15,925 nt of DNA from NCBI GenBank assembly GCA_018303315.1, contig JAGVYJ010000046.1:1-15925 (forward strand). Reading direction: 5' to 3'. This stretch comes from Candidatus Woesearchaeota archaeon (GTDB lineage: Archaea; Nanobdellota; Nanobdellia; Woesearchaeales; JAGVYJ01). Of this stretch, positions 5,782-13,271 are shown piece after piece. The position numbers and the translations under genes are program-made. A model generated the notes under the pieces. That model had not been told where the DNA came from, searched no databases, and saw only the letters and a program-made list of their open reading frames with translations. The stretch's first letter is position 1; every line of letters starts with the position of its first letter.

Positions 5782-6783
5782 ATGAGGCTCGATGCAGTCA
5801 GGCAATGGATAAGAAAGAACCGCATAAGCTCTGCTGTTTTTGTCAATACTTTGCATGCAAAGGATTCTTTTATCAGATATCTCTCAGGATTTGAGGTTGA
5901 GCGCGCTGTAATGATTGTATCGCAAAATAGTGCCAGGCTGTATGTCCCGGAATTTGAGCTTTCCCGCGCCAGAAAGGAAAGCAGGATTAATGCATTCCCA
6001 TTGCAAAAAAAGATTGCCTGGAACAAGCTTCTCGGAAAAGGCGCAATCGGAATCAGAAAGGATTGCCTGCCAATAGCTGTCCTGGAGGAAATCAGGAAAT
6101 CAGCGAAAGCAAAGACTGCCGACATTAGCCAAATGTGCGTTGAGATACGAAGCGTAAAAAATCCTGAAGAGATTAGAAGAATCAGAAAAGCATGCAATAT
6201 TACCGACAGGGCCTTTGCTGAGACCTTGAAAAACTGGAAGAAGTTCAGGACAGAACTGGATGCGGCTGAATTCATAAAAAAATCAATCAGGGAAAGGGGT
6301 GGCGAGCTGGCTTTTGAACCCATTGTGGCATCAGGCAGGAATGCTGCATTCCCTCATCACAAGCCCGGCAATGCAAGGCTGGCTAAGGGATTCTGCATCA
6401 TAGACATGGGCGCGAAGTACAGGGGCTATTGCTCTGACTTTACAAGAACCATCTTCCTTGGGGAAGCAGGGGGAAAGCACAGAGATGTTTACGCAATGCT
6501 TGTCCGTGCGCAGGAGCAGGCAATCGGCGAAGTTAAATCCAATGTGAATTTTAAGGAGGTTGAAAAACAGATTAGGATAAGGCTGGGCAGGCAAGCAAGA
6601 TATTTCACCCATGGCCTCGGGCATGGGCTAGGGACTGAAATCCACGAGGATATCCCGGTGCCGTTGAAAAAGAACATGGTTATCACGGTTGAGCCGGGCA
6701 TTTACGTTCATAACAAGTTCGGGATAAGGATAGAAAAGGCGCGGTTTGCCTTACAAGGTTCCCTAAAAGGCTTATTCAGGTAA
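5782..6783 (+). CDS. M24 metallopeptidase, Xaa-Pro dipeptidase (PepQ) type; 3' end probably frameshifted
   Basis: A pita-bread-fold dimetal peptidase, probably cleaving dipeptides or N-terminal residues before proline in peptide recycling. From the ATG at 5782 it has 333 residues. The N-terminal creatinase-like domain includes IRYLSGFE (31-38). The catalytic domain carries all five metal ligands: D208 (IIDMG), D219 (SDFTRT), H281 in HGLGHGLG, E304 (VEPGIY) and E318 (GIRIE). H288 follows in EIHED. The ATG at 5782 has a TATA box at -26, and the 40 codons readable upstream contain that promoter and are non-conserved in character. After E318 the reading frame ends in a short, atypical tail. A more family-like ending (VCLTRFPKRLI) lies in another frame, so a small indel is suspected. 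Activity may survive because all ligands precede it. Confidence 0.88.
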   Translation: MRLDAVRQWIRKNRISSAVFVNTLHAKDSFIRYLSGFEVERAVMIVSQNSARLYVPEFELSRARKESRINAFPLQKKIAWNKLLGKGAIGIRKDCLPIAVLEEIRKSAKAKTADISQMCVEIRSVKNPEEIRRIRKACNITDRAFAETLKNWKKFRTELDAAEFIKKSIRERGGELAFEPIVASGRNAAFPHHKPGNARLAKGFCIIDMGAKYRGYCSDFTRTIFLGEAGGKHRDVYAMLVRAQEQAIGEVKSNVNFKEVEKQIRIRLGRQARYFTHGLGHGLGTEIHEDIPVPLKKNMVITVEPGIYVHNKFGIRIEKARFALQGSLKGLFR

Positions 6784-6791
6784 AAGTTTAA
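6744..6791 (+). other. Out-of-frame C-terminal remnant of the M24 peptidase
   Basis: Read from 6744 in another frame, the sequence encodes VCLTRFPKRLIQVKV and then TAA at 6789-6791. That resembles the closing strand and LT-x-FP-x-x-LI tail of many M24 peptidases better than the in-frame ending does. A single added base near 6743, or the loss of a short stretch not divisible by three, would restore continuity. Confidence 0.45.
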
Positions 6792-6794
6792 ATA
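6787..6794 (+). promoter_or_regulatory. Promoter of the tldD-tldE-PAN operon
   Basis: TTTAAATA is centred 26 bases before the tldD ATG, predicting a leaderless first cistron. It overlaps the extreme 3' end of the upstream peptidase's alternative frame. Confidence 0.6.
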
Positions 6795-6816
6795 AAGGGC
6801 AAGAAGGCTTCTTACT

Positions 6817-8229
6817 ATGAACTTGGAGCTTGCTGATTTTGCAGTCAGGGAAGGGCTTAACCTGGGCGCTGGCTATGTAGAGGCCCGAATGGAGAGTGAG
6901 ACGGGCAAAGGCTTCCTGCTGAAAAACGGAATCCCTGAGGTTGCGGGCATAAACTTTGAGGAAGGCCTTTCTGTCAGGTTCCTCAAGGGCAAAGCCATGG
7001 GATTCATTTCTACAAATGAGCTCAGCAAAGATGCCGTTTCGAGGCTTCTCAGGCAGGGGATTTCCAGATTGCATGCAGCTAATGGGATAAACGCAGATGT
7101 CTCATTTAGTGTGGAAAAGGCCTCGACGGCTGATTACACCGTAAAGCAGAAAACCGATATAATGGATGTTAGTGATGGCGAGAAATTCAATCATCTCATT
7201 CAGCTGTATAGGAATATTAAGAAGGCCGAGCCTTCCCTGCTCACTGCGCATTTCTCTTTTTCTAACAGAATCAGGGAGAAGCTGTTTGTCTCCAGCGAGG
7301 GGGCCAGGATTCATGCCGAACTTCCTGAGCTGAGCTTTTTTTATCTCATAAGCGTGGGCAGGGGCAGCAACACAATGCAGCACATGTGGCAGTATGGCGG
7401 CTCTGGCGGTTTTGAGCTTTTCCATGGCTGGGAACTTGAGAAGAAGCTTGCTTCAAGGGTGAAAGCCCTGGCAAAAGTATTAGAGGAAGGGAAGCCATTA
7501 AAGCCGGGCAGCTATGACGTTGTCTGCGGCCCTGAGGTTACAGGCCTTATGAGCCATGAGAGCGTCGGGCATCCTTATGAGGCTGACAGGATTCTGGGCA
7601 GGGAAGCAGCCCAGGCAGGGGAATCATTCATCACCCCTGAAATGAGGGGCACCAGGATAGGCTCGGAGCACGTTACAGTCATTGACGACCCCACCATGCC
7701 GGGAAGCTACGGATTTTATCTTTATGACGAGGAAGGCGTCAAGGCAGGCCCGAGAACACTAATTGACAGGGGAATAATAGGAGAGTTCCTGCACAACCGC
7801 GAAAGTGCAGCACAGCTGGGCACAAGAAGCAATGCTGCTGCCAGGGCATCTGATTATGGCAAAGAGCCAATAATCAGGATGGCCAATACCTATGTGAAGC
7901 CTGGCTCTTTTTCCGATGATGAGCTGTTTGAAAGCATAAAGCAGGGCGTGTACGTCAAGAGCTTCATGGAGTGGAACATCGATGACAAACGCTTCAACCA
8001 GAAATATGTCGGGGCAGAGAGCTACCTGATTGAAAACGGGAAGATAACATCCCCTGTCCGTAATCCTGTGCTTGAGCTGACAACCCCCGCCTTATGGAAA
8101 AGTGTAGACGCTGTTGGGAAGAAGCCTGAGTTCCACGCGGCTACATGCGGAAAAGGAGAGCCTATGCAGGGCATCCCTGTTTTCCACGGCGGCCCGAACA
8201 TCAGGTTAAGGAATATAAGGATGAAGTGA
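6817..8229 (+). CDS. tldD: TldD, metalloprotease subunit of TldD/TldE
   Basis: Catalytic subunit of the TldD/TldE (PmbA) heterodimeric protease. In bacteria this matures microcin B17 and related peptides and degrades CcdA; the enzyme cleaves unfolded, mostly short peptides. The 470 residues match the family. The zinc motif HESVGH (247-252, the family form of HExxxH) lies after a YDVVCGPEVTG strand, and the third ligand is expected at Cys444 in the conserved TCGKGEPMQGIPV segment. Other family blocks include GSYGFYLYDEEG and FLHNRESA. The start is an ATG 26 bases after a TATA box. One base separates it from tldE. Its place in an operon with PAN suggests a role in clearing peptides from regulated proteolysis. 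Confidence 0.95.
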   Translation: MNLELADFAVREGLNLGAGYVEARMESETGKGFLLKNGIPEVAGINFEEGLSVRFLKGKAMGFISTNELSKDAVSRLLRQGISRLHAANGINADVSFSVEKASTADYTVKQKTDIMDVSDGEKFNHLIQLYRNIKKAEPSLLTAHFSFSNRIREKLFVSSEGARIHAELPELSFFYLISVGRGSNTMQHMWQYGGSGGFELFHGWELEKKLASRVKALAKVLEEGKPLKPGSYDVVCGPEVTGLMSHESVGHPYEADRILGREAAQAGESFITPEMRGTRIGSEHVTVIDDPTMPGSYGFYLYDEEGVKAGPRTLIDRGIIGEFLHNRESAAQLGTRSNAAARASDYGKEPIIRMANTYVKPGSFSDDELFESIKQGVYVKSFMEWNIDDKRFNQKYVGAESYLIENGKITSPVRNPVLELTTPALWKSVDAVGKKPEFHAATCGKGEPMQGIPVFHGGPNIRLRNIRMK

Positions 8230-8230
8230 C

Positions 8231-9550
8231 ATGCTGTCTGCAAAAAGCCTGGTTAGGATTGCGGAAGGCCTGGGGGCAGATGAAGTTGTTGCCCAGCTTG
8301 TAACGGAAAACTCTGAGCTTCTGAAATTCGTGGATAACAAGATAGTTAATTCCCAGGGGCAAAGGCTGAAGCAGGCTAACGTGGTTATGGCAAAGGACAA
8401 GCGCCTGATTGCGGTCAATCTCAAAGAGCTGGAAGAGGACAAGGCTAAAGATGTCCTTGCAGGTGTGTTGAAGAATGTCTCTGCTTATCCTGTCAACGAG
8501 GAATTTGGAGGTTTTGCCAGAGGGCCGTTTTCGTACAGGGAGGTAAAGGACATTTATGACCCGGGGGTTGCTGATTTCGGAAATTCCGGGGTTGAACTTC
8601 TGAGGGAGGCGCTGAAAGCCGGAAGGAATGTGAAAAGGCTTTCAGGTGTTCTTACATCAGCAACTGAGATTGCTGAGGTTGCAAGCAGCCATGATGTCGA
8701 CGCTGAGCAGAAATCAACAAGCCTTTATTTTTCTGCCAGGGCATTTGCGGAGAAGAACGCCTCCGGCCACGGCATATCTGCCTCAAGGATGCTGTATGGT
8801 TTTTCTCCTGCAAAGGCAAGCGAGTATGCATCCGGGATTGCATTGAAGGCCTTGAACCCTGTTCAGGGGGAAGCCGGCAGGTACGACGTTGTTTTCGAGC
8901 CCTTGCCATGGAGCAATCTGCTTTCCCATGTGGGCGATTCTTCCTCAATATATTCCGTGGAGACCGGCACCAGCTTTCTTGCCGGAAAGGAGGGTCAGCA
9001 GGTGGCCAGCCGGGAGTTCAGCCTTACTGATGATGCAAGGGCGCCAAATGGCATTGGCTCGGCAGTTTTTGACGAGGAGGGCAGGCCTTCCCAGACAACT
9101 CCTATAATTGAAAAAGGTGTTATGAAAAATTTCCTGCATAACACATCCACGGCCGCGAGGCACAACACCAAGAGCACAGCCAACGCGGGAATAATAAGCC
9201 CGGAGCCCTTTAACCTGGTTGTTAAAACAGGAACCTATAAAAATCAAGAAATATTCCAGGGGATAACGCGCGGGATATGGGTCACCAATGTCTGGTACAC
9301 CAGGTTCCAGCATTACGCAAAGGGTGACTTTTCGACTATTCCGCGTGACGGCATGTTCCTTATTGAGGACGGGAAAGTCTCAAGGCCGATTCATGGGCTG
9401 AGGATTTCAGACAACCTCCCAAGGATGCTGAAGAATGTTGCCAGGCTTGGAAACCAGCCTGTGCAGATTCGCGGCTGGGAGGTGTGGCTGCCTGTAACCA
9501 CGCCACCGTGCCTTGTGAAGGATGTGAACTTCAGCAAATCAGAGCAATGA
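8231..9550 (+). CDS. tldE: TldE/PmbA, non-catalytic partner of TldD
   Basis: A paralogue of TldD with the same two-domain layout but without the HExxxH zinc motif. The equivalent strand region reads FEPLPWSNLLSHVGDSS, consistent with the family rule that TldE shapes the substrate tunnel while TldD carries the metal. Family blocks are clear: NGIGSAVFDEEGRPSQTT, FLHNTSTAARH, a GIWVTNVWYTRF stretch and MFLIEDGKVSRP. At 439 residues the length is normal. The ATG lies 1 base after the tldD stop, with AAGTGA just upstream. The stop overlaps the PAN start as ATGA, implying translational coupling of protease subunit and unfoldase. Confidence 0.94.
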   Translation: MLSAKSLVRIAEGLGADEVVAQLVTENSELLKFVDNKIVNSQGQRLKQANVVMAKDKRLIAVNLKELEEDKAKDVLAGVLKNVSAYPVNEEFGGFARGPFSYREVKDIYDPGVADFGNSGVELLREALKAGRNVKRLSGVLTSATEIAEVASSHDVDAEQKSTSLYFSARAFAEKNASGHGISASRMLYGFSPAKASEYASGIALKALNPVQGEAGRYDVVFEPLPWSNLLSHVGDSSSIYSVETGTSFLAGKEGQQVASREFSLTDDARAPNGIGSAVFDEEGRPSQTTPIIEKGVMKNFLHNTSTAARHNTKSTANAGIISPEPFNLVVKTGTYKNQEIFQGITRGIWVTNVWYTRFQHYAKGDFSTIPRDGMFLIEDGKVSRPIHGLRISDNLPRMLKNVARLGNQPVQIRGWEVWLPVTTPPCLVKDVNFSKSEQ

Positions 9551-10698
9551 ACATGGACGAAACCGACCCGAAGAAAATTAACAACATAATCTACGGCTAC
9601 ACCGCCAACATCAATGAGCTCGAAGAGGAAAACAGGGTTCTCAGGGAGACCGTGAACCAGCTGAAGAATGAGATTGAGCGCATTAAGAGCCCGCCTCTGA
9701 TGATTTGCGACGTCAGGGAGGCCTTTGACAACAGGGCTGTGATAAAAATTCCCAATGGGAACCAGTTCCTTGTTGAGGTGAGCAGCGAGTGTGAGAAACT
9801 TGAGCCGGGCGACTCTGTGCTGGTGGAGCAGAAGAACCTCACTGTTGTAAAAAAGGCCGGCAAGCTCAAAAGATTCAATGTTGAGAAATTCGTGATAATA
9901 GGAAAGCCTGATGTAACCTGGAAGGATATCGGCGGGCTTGAAGAGCAGATGAGGGAGATTAAGGAAATAATAGAGCTTCCCTTGAAGGAGCCTGAGCTTT
10001 TCAGGAGTGTCGGCATAGTGCCGCCGAAAGGGCTGCTTCTTCATGGGCCGCCGGGAACCGGAAAGACGCTGCTGGCAAAGGCGGTTGCCAATTCAACTGA
10101 CTCGACGTTTATAGAGATAGTTGGAAGCGAACTCGTGCAGAAATTCATAGGCGAAGGGGCTAAGCTTGTGAAGGATATTTTTGCCATGGCAAAAGAAAAA
10201 GCGCCTGCCATAATATTCATAGACGAGCTTGATGCCATTGCGGCCAGGCGCATAGAGATAGGAACATCCGGCGAGCGGGAGGTGCAGAGGACTTTTATGC
10301 AGCTCCTGGCCGAGATTGACGGCTTTGACAACCTCGGTGATGTGAAGGTCATAGGCGCCACAAACAGGAAGGACATACTCGATCCTGCCGTGATAAGGCC
10401 CGGAAGGCTTGAGAGGCAGGTGCACGTGCCATTGCCTGATATGAAGGGCAAGGAAGCAATATTCAGGATTCACACTAAGGCAATGAGCATTGAGAAAGAC
10501 ATCAATGTCACCGGCCTTCTGAACATCATGGAAGGCTTCTCAGGGGCAGAGATTCATGCCGTTGCCACAGAGGCAGGTTACTTTGCGATTCGTGACAAGC
10601 GGAAAAGGATCCGGCATAATGATTTCTCCAATGCCGTTAACAAGGTTAAGAAGATGGAGCAGGAAGACAGCGAAATCCAGCTGTCAATGTTCGGCTAG
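9547..10698 (+). CDS. pan: Proteasome-activating nucleotidase PAN (AAA ATPase)
   Basis: A hexameric AAA unfoldase that feeds substrates to the 20S proteasome, homologous to the Rpt subunits of the 26S proteasome. From the ATG at 9547 it has 383 residues. It carries an N-terminal coiled coil (about 12-50), an OB domain (about 52-110), Walker A GPPGTGKT (167-174), pore loop KFIGEG (199-204), Walker B IIFIDE (222-227) and arginine fingers in IRPGRLER (R284, R287). The C-terminus is MFG, which has a hydrophobic-aromatic-any pattern but Phe in place of the Tyr of the usual HbYX docking motif. The start is fixed by the ATGA overlap with tldE; a GTG or ATG further upstream would lie deep inside tldE. 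The 3' end overlaps the convergent HAD gene by 15 bases. No proteasome subunits are in the window. Confidence 0.96.
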   Translation: MNMDETDPKKINNIIYGYTANINELEEENRVLRETVNQLKNEIERIKSPPLMICDVREAFDNRAVIKIPNGNQFLVEVSSECEKLEPGDSVLVEQKNLTVVKKAGKLKRFNVEKFVIIGKPDVTWKDIGGLEEQMREIKEIIELPLKEPELFRSVGIVPPKGLLLHGPPGTGKTLLAKAVANSTDSTFIEIVGSELVQKFIGEGAKLVKDIFAMAKEKAPAIIFIDELDAIAARRIEIGTSGEREVQRTFMQLLAEIDGFDNLGDVKVIGATNRKDILDPAVIRPGRLERQVHVPLPDMKGKEAIFRIHTKAMSIEKDINVTGLLNIMEGFSGAEIHAVATEAGYFAIRDKRKRIRHNDFSNAVNKVKKMEQEDSEIQLSMFG

Positions 10699-11313
10699 CT
10701 TCAGCACTTCCGGAAGCGTCTTTATTGTATGGCTCGGCATTACAGTGAGCAGGTTATGTTCCCCCCGGTCTATGAACACGTCAGTAACCCCTGCCCGTTT
10801 CCCTGCCAGTATGTCTTCCTCGCCATTCCCCACAAACATTGCCATCCCGGGATTTACATGCAGCAGCTTCAGGCACTTAAGCACTGCCTCCGGGTGGGGC
10901 TTTGGCTTCATTTCAGGCTCCTGGCTGGTGGAAACAGAAGCGGACACATATCCTTTCAGCCTGTCAAGGTAATGGTTGGTTATCTTTGGAACACCGGCAG
11001 TGACAATTCCAATCTTCACATTTCTTGCCTTGAGGGCTTCCAGAGTGACTGCCACATCGTCATAGAACCTGGAGAACGCCTTGGCCTCGGCAGCATACAG
11101 CTTCATGTATTCATCAAAGAAAGCAGAGGGGTTTATGCCCCATACTTTCTGGACAAAGTCTTCCCTGTTGGCTCCGAACCAGAAATACCGGATATCATCG
11201 TCCCGTGGGTTTTCAGCGTTGAAGCTCAAAAGGGTTTCCCTGACTATCTTGCTCACATATTCAGGCTCTGTATGCACCAGCGTCCCGTCCATGTCAAATA
11301 GCACAGCTTCCAT
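10684..11313 (-). CDS. HAD-superfamily hydrolase, phosphoglycolate phosphatase/beta-phosphoglucomutase-like
   Basis: A haloacid dehalogenase-fold phosphatase of 209 residues with a small alpha-helical (C1) cap. Motif I is FDMDGTLVHTEPE, with nucleophile Asp7 and Asp9 as general acid. Motif II is the Thr in IVTAGVP (about 105), motif III is Lys138 in KPKPHPE, and motif IV is VGNGEEDI. There the first acidic residue of the usual GDxxxD is Asn (about 163), with Asp167 kept. The substrate cannot be read from sequence; small phosphorylated metabolites such as 2-phosphoglycolate are the usual ones. The ATG at 11313 starts right before the first strand. An ATG 39 bases upstream is possible but adds a basic, non-conserved extension. 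It lies downstream of the Trm5-barrel gene on the same strand and may be co-transcribed. Confidence 0.88.
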   Translation of the reverse strand: MEAVLFDMDGTLVHTEPEYVSKIVRETLLSFNAENPRDDDIRYFWFGANREDFVQKVWGINPSAFFDEYMKLYAAEAKAFSRFYDDVAVTLEALKARNVKIGIVTAGVPKITNHYLDRLKGYVSASVSTSQEPEMKPKPHPEAVLKCLKLLHVNPGMAMFVGNGEEDILAGKRAGVTDVFIDRGEHNLLTVMPSHTIKTLPEVLKLAEH

Positions 11314-11435
11314 TTTGAAGGTGCGTGCTCTCAAGTTACTTCCTTTCTTCATCGCGCAAGCTCAGTGGGTGTTCACTCGGTCATTGCACGCAAACCTGGA
11401 TTGGAATGCCTTAATTTAAGGGTTGCGGTTCAGAA
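11314..11435 (-). promoter_or_regulatory. Gap between the fused gene and the HAD gene, with a weak TATA-like palindrome
   Basis: The only signal seen in this 122-base gap is CCTTAATTTAAGG at 11410-11422, a 13-base near-palindrome that could act as a TATA box for a leadered HAD transcript. No GGTGA-type site precedes either candidate HAD start. Read-through from the upstream gene is an equally good explanation. Confidence 0.3.
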
Positions 11436-13271
11436 TTAACGAATCATCACATCAAGGCAAACCCGGTAAACCCTCGGGCTCTGCTGGCCGCACTTAACCC
11501 ATGATATGAGCCTGGGTTTCCGTTTCTCCAGCCTGCATGCTTTGGCTATCTTTTTCCACGCTTTGTCCGGGGTTTCTTTTTCAGACAGGAAATCATAGAA
11601 ATGCAGCATTCCCCCCGGCTTCAGTGATTTTAATGCCTCTGCAAGGAATGGTTCGGCTCCCTTGGGGTAAGGCATAATTATCCTGTCAAACTGCTTCCTG
11701 GGAAGCATCCTGATGAGTTTGTCATAGCTCCTGAGCATCTCCCCGGGCTTCATCTCATCCCTGTTTTCAACCTCCACTGTCCCGAAGTCAATGAAGGGGA
11801 GCAGCTGCCTGAAGTTTATTTTCCCTTTCCCAAGTTCAACACCGTCAAAATTCCCGTTGTAATTGCCTGTTGAATCAAGGATGTGAAAATAAGTCTTGTG
11901 CCTTTTATGGAGAAATTTTACATAACCAAGCAGCTCCCTGTTGGATGGCCTCATGAGGAAGAAATGCGCAAGGTCAACGGCCACATTCGGTATCGGGGCT
12001 GCTGAAAGAGTCTTCCTGATATGCTCAGGCTTCCCGAAAAAGGTCCGGACAATGTTCTCTATGTAAAGCCTCTCTTTTATGGCCGGGTACATGCCGTATA
12101 GCTTCAACAGGTTTTCCCTGAGGGCTGCAATCGATGGCATGCCGTAAGTTTCGACATGGGCGTGCATGCCTGTTTTCCCGTGTATTGTCCACTTGCCCTG
12201 GTACGGATGGCTTATAGCCGCGACAATGTTTGGATGCTTCCGCAAAAGGTGGTTTATCCCGCCGTAATATGCAAGGGTGTTCTCGCACATTTCCCTGTTG
12301 CCTGACGCAAGATGCAGGTATTTGCCCCGGAACTGCACAGGGTCGTGTATGGCAACATCTATTCCTGAATCATCAAGCTTCGCTATGGTGGCGCTGATTT
12401 TCTCAAAATGGTTTTCGATATCGCCATCCTTCAGGTATAGCTCAATCAGCCGTGGCTTTTTTACCAGCCTGGTTTTGATCTGTTTTTCACTCCAGTGGCT
12501 CTTAAGCCCGATTCTGTAGCTGGAAAGTTCTTTCAGCGTTTTCCTCGCATCTCCATGATAAACCCGCACATTTCCCAGCCTGTTCAGCCTTACATTCGCC
12601 CTTGCAAACATGTGCGCATCCCCGTTGAGCTCTACGCCGATAATTTCCCTTGCACCTGAATTTTTGGCAATTACAATTGGGTATGGGCCGTAGCCTGAAA
12701 ACATGACAAGAACTGTCTCCCCACCTCTCACCTGCCCGGCAATGCGCATTCTCTCATGGGCCAGCCTTGTGGAGAAATAGGTCTTCTGTATGTCAAGCCT
12801 GAACCTGGCATTGTTTTCCAGATATTGTGTGTTGAATTTCCTTTCCCCTGCAAGATGCCTGTATTTCTGGATTCTCAGCTCGCCTTTATGCCCGCCTGAT
12901 TTTTTAACCACAGTCTTTATGTTCCCGTGGAACTTAAGAAGGGCTTTGGCAATTGTTTTCTGCTTCCTTGCAAGCCCTCTCGGGACTTCGATGACCGCTA
13001 TGTCGCCGACAATCTCAAAGCTTCGATGGAGCTCCTTCAGCTGGCTGTCAGAAAGTTCCTTGGAGAGCAGCTGCTTCAGCGAGGAAGGCTCTTTCAGCGG
13101 GAGCTCTTTTTCCACTATAACAAAATTGCTGTCTGAAAAGTTGTCCTTTGCAGGATAATAAAGATACTTTCCTTCTCTCACTGTTTTTCTTGTGTGGTCG
13201 AACAGGTTGTTTGCTAACAGGTATTGCCTTGTTTCCTCAGCAGAATCAATGCCTGTTTTCACAGCCTTCAT
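11436..13271 (-). CDS. Trm5-type tRNA (guanine37) methyltransferase with a nested endonuclease IV-like TIM barrel
   Basis: A 611-residue fused protein. Residues 1-249 and 526-611 together form a Trm5/COG2520-type SAM methyltransferase. They include the IVGDIAVIEVP block (87-97), a YFSTRLAHER block (165-174), the SAM-binding loop MFSGYGPYPIVIAK (190-203), VELNGDA (213-219), YHGDARKTL (238-246), then FDRIIMPYPKGAEPFL (528-543) and PGGMLHFYDF (552-561). This pair sums to about 336 residues, the normal Trm5 length. Residues 250-525 are an inserted xylose-isomerase-like barrel (separate entry). Trm5 makes m1G37 in tRNA, the precursor of wyosine in archaea. Two oddities: the Asp expected before MF in motif I is Val189, and the Asn of the NLP motif in the M. 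jannaschii enzyme is Pro534, so the methylated base or site may differ. The ATG overlaps the FEN-1 stop (ATGA), implying coupled translation. Confidence 0.85.
   Translation of the reverse strand: MKAVKTGIDSAEETRQYLLANNLFDHTRKTVREGKYLYYPAKDNFSDSNFVIVEKELPLKEPSSLKQLLSKELSDSQLKELHRSFEIVGDIAVIEVPRGLARKQKTIAKALLKFHGNIKTVVKKSGGHKGELRIQKYRHLAGERKFNTQYLENNARFRLDIQKTYFSTRLAHERMRIAGQVRGGETVLVMFSGYGPYPIVIAKNSGAREIIGVELNGDAHMFARANVRLNRLGNVRVYHGDARKTLKELSSYRIGLKSHWSEKQIKTRLVKKPRLIELYLKDGDIENHFEKISATIAKLDDSGIDVAIHDPVQFRGKYLHLASGNREMCENTLAYYGGINHLLRKHPNIVAAISHPYQGKWTIHGKTGMHAHVETYGMPSIAALRENLLKLYGMYPAIKERLYIENIVRTFFGKPEHIRKTLSAAPIPNVAVDLAHFFLMRPSNRELLGYVKFLHKRHKTYFHILDSTGNYNGNFDGVELGKGKINFRQLLPFIDFGTVEVENRDEMKPGEMLRSYDKLIRMLPRKQFDRIIMPYPKGAEPFLAEALKSLKPGGMLHFYDFLSEKETPDKAWKKIAKACRLEKRKPRLISWVKCGQQSPRVYRVCLDVMIR
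11697..12524 (-). other. Inserted domain: endonuclease IV / xylose-isomerase-like TIM barrel
   Basis: Residues 250-525 of the fused protein show eight strand-like units in order: YRIGLKSHW, RLIELYLKD, IDVAIHDPVQF, VAAISHPYQG, RLYIENIV, NVAVDLAHFF, TYFHILDSTG and FGTVEVEN. Aligned by eye to E. coli endonuclease IV, the zinc ligands match as H309 (H69), H355 (H109), E405 (E145), D433 and H436 (D179, H182), H463 (H216), D476 (D229) and E500 or E502 (E261). Only H231 is missing (Val478). The H463-to-D476 spacing of 13 residues equals H216-D229, and both are followed by an LG-x-G-x-I segment. Presence of the extra histidines favours the AP-endonuclease branch over sugar epimerases. The activity is inferred, not known. 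Confidence 0.75.

Noticed and set aside
9484..9546. A longer PAN reading frame starting inside tldE
   Set aside because: It would overlap tldE by more than 60 bases; the ATGA overlap at 9547 gives the normal N-terminus before the coiled coil.
9391..10044. A 217-residue frame antisense to the tldE/PAN junction
   Set aside because: It runs opposite two confident genes, and its composition is that of a reverse-complement shadow.
11436..13271. The methyltransferase-barrel fusion as an assembly chimera
   Set aside because: The frame is uninterrupted through both junctions, codon use does not change visibly, both methyltransferase parts sum to a normal length, and the barrel is complete. Read data would still be needed for proof.
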